Made by a program: the position numbers and the translations under genes. A stretch of 5,285 bases of DNA. Origin: Nanobdellota archaeon (GTDB taxonomy: Archaea > Nanobdellota > Nanobdellia > Woesearchaeales > CG1-02-33-12). Where the stretch lies: the NCBI GenBank assembly GCA_018901315.1, contig JAHIFA010000058.1, positions 1-5,285 on the forward strand, written 5' to 3'. Under the pieces are notes generated by a model. That model was not told where the DNA came from, did no database searches, and saw only the letters and a list, made by a program, of their open reading frames with translations. Below, piece after piece: positions 1 through 4,321 of this stretch (its first letter is position 1; every line of letters starts with the position of its first letter).

Positions 1-230
1 CAGGTATCTTAGGAATTACAAGGATAATGATCTTATCCAACCTAGGTATTAATTCATCATCAGAGATTACTGGAATGTTAGTGTCTGAAATGCCTGCTGA
101 TGAGAATTTAAGAGAAGCATCTTATGAAATGACAAGTACAGTTATGTTTATAGAAAAGCTTCCTGTTTATATGTTTATAGCAGGAATAATAATTACAGCA
201 ATTGGAATTTTAGCGCCAGACTTCAGATAA
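1..230 (+). CDS. C-terminal end of a membrane protein (5' partial)
   Basis: The reading frame is open from base 3 to the TAA at 228-230 and has no stop upstream, so the gene starts outside the window. The ATG at 27 has no visible ribosome site and is probably internal. About 75 residues are visible. The last 25 form a hydrophobic stretch (LPVYMFIAGIIITAIGILAP) that looks like one transmembrane helix followed by a very short tail, DFR. The visible N-terminal part (GILGITRIMILSNLGI) is also moderately hydrophobic and may be the end of another membrane segment, with a polar Ser/Glu-rich stretch between them. I do not recognise a family. The stop lies only 8 bases before tRNA-Ser on the same strand, so the two may be co-transcribed. 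Confidence 0.6.
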   Translation, partial: GILGITRIMILSNLGINSSSEITGMLVSEMPADENLREASYEMTSTVMFIEKLPVYMFIAGIIITAIGILAPDFR

Positions 231-238
231 AATCATAT

Positions 239-324
239 GCCGGGTTGGCGGAATCTGGTTTAACGCGCCCGCCTCGAAAGCGGGTGTCCGCAAGGGCATC
301 CAGGTTCAAATCCTGGGCCCGGCG
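239..324 (+). tRNA. tRNA-Ser (anticodon CGA)
   Basis: The full cloverleaf can be folded by eye. Acceptor strands are GCCGGGT (239-245) and GCCCGGC (317-323), closing with one G-T pair. The anticodon stem is CCCGC/GCGGG with loop CTCGAAA, which puts CGA at 275-277 and reads codon UCG. A long variable arm with a GCAA tetraloop (about 286-297) marks a class II tRNA. The T arm is CCAGG-TTCAAAT-CCTGG. The discriminator is G324, as expected for serine. No CCA is encoded and no intron is seen. The gene lies 8 bases after the upstream membrane-protein stop and no good TATA box of its own is visible, so it is probably released from a longer transcript. Confidence 0.97.
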
Positions 325-338
325 TTAACAAATAGAAT

Positions 339-343
339 AAAAA
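339..343 (-). terminator. Short T-tract after the 110-residue gene
   Basis: On the minus strand a T5 run follows one base after the TAA stop of the gene at 345-677, with further T-rich sequence behind it. Archaeal RNA polymerase can terminate at T-runs without a hairpin, but five Ts is weak. It may help keep transcription from running antisense into tRNA-Ser, which ends at 324. Confidence 0.3.
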
Positions 344-344
344 G

Positions 345-677
345 TTAAATTAAAACAGGTTTAGGTGTAGAATTAAAAGATTCAACAATATGTGAAATTT
401 CTTTTTCACTTTTAGATTCAATATAATTTTTTGCATCACCAAATTCTTTTTTTATTGAATCTAAATCGTTCACTGTAGGATTTTCATAAGAACCAGGCCC
501 GACTTCTAAAAGATATTTTACTTCTATATCCTTATTTTTATTATAACAAATCTTGCAATATACACCTTTGTCTAGTCCTTCACAAACTCCTAAAAATCTA
601 TAATTTTGTTCTATAATACATTGGTTATAATTTTCTTTAACTTCTTCATATCCACTCAAATTTCTGTCTAAACTCAT
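345..677 (-). CDS. 110-residue hypothetical protein with its own regulated promoter
   Basis: I do not recognise this protein. The ATG at 677 is supported by a strong Shine-Dalgarno match (AAGGTGAT, 683-690) five bases upstream and by a TATA box at 722-732, so the gene is very likely real. The product is soluble, with no signal peptide or membrane segment. It has four cysteines (C20, C32, C41, C44), the last two in a YCKIC motif inside a region that reads like beta strands (residues 26-60, ending VKYLLEVGPGSYENP). A charged, helix-forming region follows (70-100). One CxxC plus two isolated cysteines could bind a metal, but there is no clear zinc-ribbon pattern. The gene looks more AT-rich and Asn/Lys/Ile-rich than the HIT or DUF362 genes, which hints at an accessory origin. 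The inverted repeats around its promoter suggest repression, perhaps autoregulation (inference). Confidence 0.85.
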   Translation of the reverse strand: MSLDRNLSGYEEVKENYNQCIIEQNYRFLGVCEGLDKGVYCKICYNKNKDIEVKYLLEVGPGSYENPTVNDLDSIKKEFGDAKNYIESKSEKEISHIVESFNSTPKPVLI

Positions 678-701
678 TTATAATCACCTTTTTTATTAAT
701 T

Positions 702-720
702 TATCATACTTTGTATGATA
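702..720. promoter_or_regulatory. Operator-like perfect inverted repeat between TATA box and start site
   Basis: TATCATAC-TTT-GTATGATA is a perfect inverted repeat with 8-base arms. It lies directly downstream (in minus-strand sense) of the TATA box at 722-732 and covers roughly -18 to +1 of the predicted start near 701-702. A dimeric repressor bound here would block RNA polymerase recruitment, a standard archaeal mode of repression. The cognate regulator is not visible in the window unless the 110-residue protein itself binds it. Confidence 0.6.
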
Positions 721-721
721 C

Positions 722-732
722 TTATATATAAA
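722..732 (-). promoter_or_regulatory. TATA box of the 110-residue gene
   Basis: On the minus strand the sequence reads GCTTTATATATAAG, a near-ideal archaeal TATA element, with a purine-rich BRE-like stretch (AAAAGAAA) just upstream. Its centre lies about 50 bases before the ATG at 677, giving a start near 701 and a leader of about 25 bases that includes the Shine-Dalgarno site. Confidence 0.75.
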
Positions 733-740
733 GCTTTCTT

Positions 741-761
741 TTATCTTACTTTATCATACTT
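741..761. repeat. Tandem half-site copies upstream of the promoter
   Basis: Two adjacent 10-base units, TTATCTTACT (741-750) and TTATCATACT (751-760), differ by one base. The second is identical to the left arm of the inverted repeat at 701-710. Starts at 701, 741 and 751 are multiples of 10 apart, so all copies would face roughly the same side of the DNA. The pair lies just upstream of the BRE/TATA region, a position used by activators or by cooperative repressors. Confidence 0.55.
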
Positions 762-782
762 ATTTGATTTTTAGAAAATTCA

Positions 783-801
783 ATTAAAATTTAATTTTAA
801 T
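783..801. repeat. All-AT perfect palindrome
   Basis: ATTAAAAT-TTA-ATTTTAAT is a perfect inverted repeat with 8-base arms made only of A and T. It lies between the T6 tract that follows tRNA-Met and the upstream operator copies of the next gene. It could form a weak hairpin that backs up termination. In such AT-rich intergenic DNA it may also be chance. Confidence 0.35.
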
Positions 802-811
802 AACAATTAAG

Positions 812-817
812 AAAAAA
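812..817 (-). terminator. T6 terminator after tRNA-Met
   Basis: Two bases after the discriminator base of tRNA-Met the minus strand reads CCTTTTTTC. A T-run directly behind a tRNA is a typical archaeal terminator. It probably ends the whole tRNA-Ala to tRNA-Met unit. Confidence 0.6.
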
Positions 818-819
818 GG

Positions 820-944
820 TGCCGCTGGCGGGATTTGAGCCCGTGACCTCTACGTACCTCAGTTAGATGAGTTAATCATTGGGCAAGCCCTCATCGCTCA
901 ATACATATGAGCGTAGCGCTCTAACCAGGCTGAGCTACAGCGGC
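820..944 (-). tRNA. tRNA-Met (CAT, elongator type) with a 50-base intron
   Basis: The acceptor stem is perfect: GCCGCTG (944-938) with CAGCGGC (827-821), discriminator A at 820. The D arm is GCTC-AGCCTGGTTA-GAGC. The anticodon stem CTACG/CGTAG is split by an intron at 856-905, between positions 37 and 38. The anticodon CAT is at 909-907. The pair G1-C72 and an anticodon stem without three G-C pairs rule against the initiator tRNA. The D-loop and discriminator fit elongator Met; tRNA-Ile2 (CAU, modified at C34) is the alternative. The T arm is odd: ACGGG-CTCAAAT-CCCGC has an A-C mismatch at 49-65 and C instead of T at position 54. No CCA is encoded. A weak TATA-like TACTTAAAAA (969-978) may allow separate transcription, but the gene also lies 14 bases behind a micro-ORF of the upstream unit. 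Confidence 0.93.
856..905 (-). other. tRNA-Met intron with bulge-helix-bulge splice sites
   Basis: Exon bases 32-35 (CTCA, 911-908) pair with intron bases TGAG (861-858) as the four-base central helix. The 3' bulge is GT|A (857-855) and the 5' bulge is TA|T (907-905), each cut after its second base, as expected for archaeal splicing endonuclease. Inside the intron GATGAG (895-890) pairs with CTCATC (871-866). The helix next to the 5' bulge is poor, so the motif is of the relaxed type. The intron is 50 bases long and has no ORF. Confidence 0.85.
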
Positions 945-958
945 ATATGAATTGGAGT

Positions 959-1002
959 TTACTCTTTCTTTTTAAGTATTTCCATTACTAATTCACAAAA
1001 AT
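959..1002 (-). other. -1 frame extension of the micro-ORF
   Basis: If ribosomes slip back one base at the heptamer at 1012-1018, reading continues as EEINFCELVMEILKKKE to a TAA at 959-961. The full product would be 29 residues: N-terminal MACGC, a lysine run, then an amphipathic helix with one more cysteine. This tail looks more like real protein than random A-rich sequence. Either the shift is programmed, or an A is missing from the A6 run in this assembly, or the tail is not translated. Confidence 0.35.
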
Positions 1003-1047
1003 TTATTTCTTCTTTTTTGCTTTTTTCTTTTCACATCCGCATGCCAT
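1003..1047 (-). CDS. 14-codon lysine-rich micro-ORF (MACGCEKKKAKKKK)
   Basis: The ORF lies 17 bases behind the HIT gene stop and is preceded by one of the best Shine-Dalgarno sites in the window (GAGGTGA, 1052-1058), four bases before the ATG at 1047. Such a site is hard to explain if nothing is translated. The 0-frame product has a Cys-Gly-Cys motif at residues 3-5 followed by lysines and stops at 1003. I do not recognise a family. A slippery A_AAA_AAG sits in the correct phase at codons 10-12 and could give a 29-residue form (see the 959-1002 entry). Possible roles, such as a small metal- or nucleic-acid-binding peptide, are speculation. It is probably co-transcribed with the HIT and DUF362 genes upstream and tRNA-Met downstream. 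Confidence 0.5.
   Translation of the reverse strand: MACGCEKKKAKKKK
1012..1018 (-). promoter_or_regulatory. Candidate -1 frameshift slippery site A_AAA_AAG
   Basis: In the micro-ORF the codons GCA AAA AAG contain the heptamer A AAA AAG in the phase required for -1 slippage, the same heptamer used in E. coli dnaX. Twelve bases upstream lies GGATGTGA, one mismatch from the Shine-Dalgarno core GGAGGTGA, close to where the dnaX stimulator sits. I see no convincing stem-loop downstream. A-rich runs give such heptamers easily by chance. Confidence 0.35.
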
Positions 1048-1064
1048 TGTTTCACCTCTCAAAA

Positions 1065-1472
1065 TTATTCTAAACTGTTTGTGATCTTATTCTTGATTTC
1101 TTCTGCCTCTCCTTCTTTGTATCTGCTCTGTGGCCAAAGCTTTAAACCATCATTCTTAAGCCTTGGTATTATATGAAAGTGAGCATGCATAACAACCTGC
1201 CCTGCTGCTGGCTCATTGCTCATATTAATGCTAATACCGTCTGCATTTACTCCTTGCAGTATAGCTTTTGAAACCTTTTGAATCGCTTCCATATATCCTT
1301 TTAGCTCTTCTTCTGGCATCTCAAGCAGATTTTTATAGTGTTTTTTTGGTATTATCAATGTATGGCCTCTGTTAACAGGCCCAATATCCAGAAAAGCAAA
1401 AAAATTCTTATTTTCATAAACCTTGTTTGAAGGGATTTCACCCCTGACTATCTTGCAAAATATACAGTCCAT
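1065..1472 (-). CDS. HIT-family nucleotide hydrolase/transferase (Hint-like)
   Basis: This 135-residue protein has the standard size and layout of the Hint branch of the histidine triad superfamily, which hydrolyses nucleoside phosphoramidates and related AMP/GMP conjugates in the cytoplasm. The triad is H96-A-H98-F-H100 in HAHFHIIPR, with H98 the expected nucleophile. C3 and C6 near the N-terminus, together with H45 and H96, match the structural zinc site of bacterial HIT proteins. Other family motifs are FLDIGPVNRGHTLIIPKKH (27-45) and NEPAAGQVV (86-94). The start at 1472 is fixed by a perfect AGGAGGT (1477-1483) that overlaps the TAG stop of the DUF362 gene, so translation of the two is probably coupled. 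The natural substrate cannot be told from sequence. A link to the neighbouring tRNAs or to aminoacyl-adenylates is only an idea. Confidence 0.95.
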   Translation of the reverse strand: MDCIFCKIVRGEIPSNKVYENKNFFAFLDIGPVNRGHTLIIPKKHYKNLLEMPEEELKGYMEAIQKVSKAILQGVNADGISINMSNEPAAGQVVMHAHFHIIPRLKNDGLKLWPQSRYKEGEAEEIKNKITNSLE

Positions 1473-1481
1473 TTTAACCTC

Positions 1482-2456
1482 CTACAATTCTATTAGATTA
1501 TATTTGCTTTTGCCCATGCCAAACTTCTCTGCTGCCTTGACCTGTTCTGTTCCTGATTTTTTATTGAACTTCAAAAAAACATCTTGCCCCTCATTTTTTA
1601 ATATAACATCATAGGCAGCCATATCAATTGCAACTCCATCAGGACTTGCCAAAAAACCATAATCATTTGCAATAATCTCTCCAGGGTGTGACTGACAGTC
1701 GCATAGCTTTGTGATATTTTTTAAGAATGAAATATAATAAACTTTTTTGAATTTTGACTGTGCAACAGCAGCTCCCTCTGCTAATAATATATCAAAATAA
1801 TTTACCCTTGTTTTAATTGCTGAATTAGGGCATGCATAAACACAGTCAGAGCAGCCATAGCATGTTCCAAATATTGGTTTGTTCTTTACTTTTAAAGTCC
1901 CTAAAGGGCATGCTCTTTCACAAGCCTTGCATTGTGTGCATTCTCCAACAAATACTGGTTTTCCTCCATAGTGTATGTCTCCCTTTGTTTTCTTTGTCAG
2001 GGCACCCATTCCTAGGTTTTTAATGGCTCCTCCAAAACCAGTGCAAACATGGCCCTTAACATGGCTTACAACCAGGACAGCGTCTGTATCAACAAGCTCT
2101 TTGCAAACTTCATAAGTTAAATTTTCTCCTTTTACACTAATATGCTCATCATTTATTCTGATTTCTCCAAGATTGCCCCATCCTTTTTTAATGGTAAAAT
2201 TTTTGTAAGAATCAGAATTATTTCTTAGTCCGCTGTATGTTACTAATGAATCAAACAAAAAGAATTTTATGTTAAGCTCATTCAAAACGTCTGTTATTGG
2301 CTTAATATCATCTGGCTTAAAAGCTGTTTTATTTCCGGGCTCGCCAAAATGAATCTTGATTGCAATTTTATTGCAGCCCTTAAACCTATCCTTAATCTCT
2401 TCTTTTACCTTTAATAAAAAATTATCTTTATTCTCTGAGTGGTATACAATTGCCAT
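1482..2456 (-). CDS. DUF362 domain protein with two [4Fe-4S] ferredoxin motifs
   Basis: The 324-residue product belongs to the DUF362 family, whose biochemical role is poorly defined. The family signature is SHVKGHVCTGFGG followed by AIKNLGMG (residues 131-151). An 8Fe ferredoxin-type insert follows: C173, C176, C179, C183 and C199, C202, C205, C209, both in CxxCxxCxxxCP spacing, so two [4Fe-4S] clusters are expected. The C-terminal part has a further CDC pair (C252, C254) and the segment YGFLASPDGVAIDMAAYD typical of the family. There is no signal peptide or membrane segment, which suggests a cytoplasmic redox or electron-transfer protein. The ATG at 2456 has a modest AAAAGG (2467-2472) and lies only 19 bases behind tRNA-Ala, so the mRNA 5' end is probably made by tRNA 3' processing. 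The gene overlaps the HIT ribosome site by its stop. Confidence 0.9.
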   Translation of the reverse strand: MAIVYHSENKDNFLLKVKEEIKDRFKGCNKIAIKIHFGEPGNKTAFKPDDIKPITDVLNELNIKFFLFDSLVTYSGLRNNSDSYKNFTIKKGWGNLGEIRINDEHISVKGENLTYEVCKELVDTDAVLVVSHVKGHVCTGFGGAIKNLGMGALTKKTKGDIHYGGKPVFVGECTQCKACERACPLGTLKVKNKPIFGTCYGCSDCVYACPNSAIKTRVNYFDILLAEGAAVAQSKFKKVYYISFLKNITKLCDCQSHPGEIIANDYGFLASPDGVAIDMAAYDVILKNEGQDVFLKFNKKSGTEQVKAAEKFGMGKSKYNLIEL

Positions 2457-2475
2457 GTTTATTCATCCTTTTAAC

Positions 2476-2549
2476 TGGACAGACCGGGATTTGAACCCGG
2501 GGCCTCGCCCTAGCCAAGGGCGCATTCTACCGGACTGAACTACCTGCCC
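2476..2549 (-). tRNA. tRNA-Ala (anticodon GGC)
   Basis: A 74-base cloverleaf folds cleanly. The acceptor strands are GGGCAGG (2549-2543) and TCTGTCC (2483-2477), and include the G3-U70 pair that is the main identity element of tRNA-Ala. The anticodon stem is CGCCC/GGGCG with loop TTGGCTA, giving GGC at 2515-2513, which reads GCC and GCU. The T arm is CCGGG-TTCAAAT-CCCGG and the discriminator is A. No CCA and no intron are encoded. A TATA box 26 bases upstream (2571-2581) fits transcription starting at or near the mature 5' end. The DUF362 gene follows 19 bases downstream without a terminator. Confidence 0.97.
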
Positions 2550-2570
2550 ATAATGCAAGAGAAAAAAGGT

Positions 2571-2581
2571 TAATATAAAAA
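2571..2581 (-). promoter_or_regulatory. TATA box for tRNA-Ala and the genes behind it
   Basis: The minus strand reads TTTTTATATTA, centred about 26 bases before the tRNA-Ala 5' end. It lies in the 44-base gap after the putative glycosyltransferase stop, together with a T6 run (2562-2567) that may also terminate that upstream gene. It is the only clear promoter seen ahead of the tRNA-Ala/DUF362/HIT/micro-ORF/tRNA-Met block. Confidence 0.7.
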
Positions 2582-2593
2582 GATTTCCTTATA

Positions 2594-3949
2594 TTACCTA
2601 CTTGTTCTTTCCTTCTTTGCTAAAAGTTTTTCTTCTTTTTCCAGCAAGGGTTCCACAACATCATAACAACTCATTCCATCAAAAAGCCTATTAACAACAA
2701 ACAAAAGCGTTTCATTTACAGACCATAAAATATCAGCTTTATCAATTTCTTTTTCTTTTCTCTCATTAATGAAATTTTCCTTTACTTTAAATATGGATTT
2801 GTTATAATCATTGATTAATTTTTCATCATAAAAGAGTTTTGATAACTTTGATTTAATTTTTTTGATTTCTGAAGGAATTAACCTATTCTCTATATAAATG
2901 CCACGTTCAATAAGTTTCTCATAATCTAAGAAAATATCCTTTGAATTAGAATCTTCTTTCCCAATAAGTTCAGAAAATGCTCTAAAGCAATTCAACTTCC
3001 AGAAAGGATGATGATAAACAAATGGAGCTTTTAGTTTTGATTGTGATTTCTGTATCATCTGGCTTAAAGAATGATCTCCTGTCACAAGTGAAAGTTTGTC
3101 TGTAAATGCTACAAGCTGCATGAAATCAAAATCTGGGATAAATCCCAACTCAATAACTGATATATTCTCGTCTTTTAATCTGCGTTCTCTTTCAGGAAGA
3201 TTAAAGTAAGTAATGCCTCTTTTAATGCAAGGATATTTTAAGTTTGATTTTTTTGCATTGCCTACACTAAAAATATAAAGGGGCTTATCTAAATTTTTTC
3301 TTGCAAATGATGCTATATCTAGAAAATTATGTGTTTCCATATTGCTTGAGTAAAAGAGTGACCATCCCCCCTTGACTACTTTTTCAATTTCATGTGAACA
3401 AAAATAATCAATGAATTTTGATTTGGGATATTTTCTTATTGTTGACATTAATGCTTTCTTTCTCATTTCTTCTATGCTGCCTTTATGAGTTATGTTTTTA
3501 TCAATTTCGGTCAAGATTGATTCAAGTGTTCCCCTTGTATAAATTCCTGCCTGCGGACCAAACGAATCATGGTCAAAAGAAAATCCTGTTTTTATTTTTA
3601 TGTGATTTTTAGAATAATTAGTCCAACAGATTTTATCATGGTCATATTCACTCAGCTGAATATCAACATATGTTTTGTCTACTTGTTCTTCTGTTCTTTT
3701 ATCCTTTACTGGAGAAATGGATACAATGTTTGTGCTGCCTTTATAATGTTTTAGTGACCTAAATTTTTTATCGTCAATAAGAGTTTTCAATTTCTTTTCA
3801 GAATCACCACAATCAAAAGATACTTGATAATGTAATTTGATTGAATTAAAATGTTCCATAATGCTCAGGCTAGAAACAACATCGCCAAAACCCCCAAGTT
3901 CACAGATTGGTAAAAGTATATTAAAATTATTTTTATTGTTTATTATCAT
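2594..3949 (-). CDS. GT-B-like putative glycosyltransferase, EarP-like motifs
   Basis: The 451-residue product has no signal peptide or membrane helix. Residues 10-34 (ILLPICELGGFGDVVSSLSI and on) look like the first strand and glycine-rich loop of a GT-B fold. Residues 270-313 carry a nucleotide-sugar-site pattern, with FIPDFDFMQLV, then VTGDHSLSQMIQ, then APFVYHHPFWK. Order and spacing recall bacterial EarP (GT104, rhamnosyltransferase for elongation factor P), which has NFGD near the N-terminus and a FVP...D...RGEDS...PFVW block near the C-terminus; D23 and D292 would take the places of its key acidic residues. Archaea lack EF-P, so the substrate must differ. The C-terminal 100 residues are charged and helical and unlike anything I recognise. 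The start at 3949 has no Shine-Dalgarno site but a TATA box 26 bases upstream, so the mRNA is probably leaderless. The gene is strongly AT-rich. Its reality is secure; the function is an inference. Confidence 0.85.
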   Translation of the reverse strand: MIINNKNNFNILLPICELGGFGDVVSSLSIMEHFNSIKLHYQVSFDCGDSEKKLKTLIDDKKFRSLKHYKGSTNIVSISPVKDKRTEEQVDKTYVDIQLSEYDHDKICWTNYSKNHIKIKTGFSFDHDSFGPQAGIYTRGTLESILTEIDKNITHKGSIEEMRKKALMSTIRKYPKSKFIDYFCSHEIEKVVKGGWSLFYSSNMETHNFLDIASFARKNLDKPLYIFSVGNAKKSNLKYPCIKRGITYFNLPERERRLKDENISVIELGFIPDFDFMQLVAFTDKLSLVTGDHSLSQMIQKSQSKLKAPFVYHHPFWKLNCFRAFSELIGKEDSNSKDIFLDYEKLIERGIYIENRLIPSEIKKIKSKLSKLFYDEKLINDYNKSIFKVKENFINERKEKEIDKADILWSVNETLLFVVNRLFDGMSCYDVVEPLLEKEEKLLAKKERTSR

Positions 3950-3970
3950 AAGTAAATAGTCAGAACTAGA

Positions 3971-3985
3971 TATATTTAAAACTTT
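3971..3985 (-). promoter_or_regulatory. Promoter giving a leaderless mRNA for the GT-B-like gene
   Basis: The minus strand reads AAAAGTTTTAAATATATC, a BRE-like AAAAG followed by a TATA box (TTAAATATA, 3971-3979). Its centre is 26 bases before the A of the ATG at 3949, so transcription should start at or within a base or two of the start codon. The absence of any Shine-Dalgarno sequence supports this. Confidence 0.65.
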
Positions 3986-4035
3986 TGATTTTTTAATTAT
4001 TTAGAAGTAGTTACAAGAGTTCTCATTAAAATATT

Positions 4036-4043
4036 AAAAAAAA
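4036..4043 (-). terminator. T8 terminator after the histone gene
   Basis: Five bases after the histone stop the minus strand has an uninterrupted T8 run in a T-rich stretch. This fits intrinsic T-tract termination in archaea and separates the histone from the GT-B-like gene, which has its own promoter. Confidence 0.6.
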
Positions 4044-4048
4044 TAAAG

Positions 4049-4261
4049 TTACTTTATAGCCAGTTTTATATCCCCTTCATGGATTGTTTTTCTTCCTGAG
4101 TGCTGTGCAATCCTTGCTGCCTTTGTTGAAATCTCCTCTGCAATGTCTGTTATAACATCAGTGAATGCGTCAATTGCTTCTGCAGAAACCCTTTTTGCAC
4201 CTGCATCAAGCAATATTCTTGCAAAGGGAGCCTTTGGTATTATGCTTATGTTTCTTGCCAT
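4049..4261 (-). CDS. Archaeal histone (HMf/HTa-type, single histone fold)
   Basis: The 70-residue protein is a minimal histone fold that dimerises and wraps DNA. It starts after a six-residue extension (MARNIS) compared with HMfB and ends at AIK, without the RRFKK tail. Conserved features are P12 and R15 of helix 1 (APFARILLDAGAKRVS), G21 at the position of HMfB G16, the DNA-contact loop R24-V25-S26, and the R57-K58-T59 ... D64 clamp in GRKTIHEGD. H54 and D64 match HMfB H49 and D59 at the dimer-dimer interface, so stacking into longer nucleosome-like fibres looks possible. A GAGGT ribosome site (4269-4273) lies seven bases before the ATG at 4261. The gene has a strong promoter of its own (4305-4321) and a T8 terminator, so it is expected to be monocistronic and highly expressed. 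Confidence 0.97.
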   Translation of the reverse strand: MARNISIIPKAPFARILLDAGAKRVSAEAIDAFTDVITDIAEEISTKAARIAQHSGRKTIHEGDIKLAIK

Positions 4262-4304
4262 TATAATTACCTCGTTGATTTATTGGAAAACGTAAAATTC
4301 ATCT

Positions 4305-4321
4305 TATTTAAATAGATTTCG
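4305..4321 (-). promoter_or_regulatory. Strong BRE/TATA promoter of the histone gene
   Basis: The minus strand reads CGAAATCTATTTAAATA: a CGAAA-type BRE (4315-4321) next to a symmetrical TATA box TATTTAAATA (4305-4314). The predicted start is near 4284, leaving a leader of about 23 bases with the GAGGT ribosome site. It is the clearest promoter in the window. Confidence 0.8.

Noticed and set aside
1003..1035. GTG-started frame overlapping the micro-ORF (VKRKKQKRRNKFL)
   Set aside because: Its only ribosome-site candidate is far away and the reading is a lysine/arginine artefact of the A-rich run; the ATG at 1047 has the proper site.
1423..1614. Open frame on the + strand opposite the HIT/DUF362 junction
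   Set aside because: It lies antisense to two well-supported genes, has no ribosome site or promoter, and the product has no recognisable features.
1832..2023. Open frame on the + strand, Cys- and Leu-rich product
   Set aside because: It is a mirror of the ferredoxin-motif part of the DUF362 gene on the other strand.
2356..2538. Open frame on the + strand running through tRNA-Ala
   Set aside because: It is antisense to the DUF362 start and the tRNA; tail residues such as DRDLNPGPRPSQG are the usual false translation of a tRNA T arm.
3418..3754. Two overlapping open frames on the + strand with hydrophobic products
   Set aside because: Both are antisense to the GT-B-like gene; the apparent membrane segments come from complements of Lys/Asn-rich codons, and neither has a start signal.
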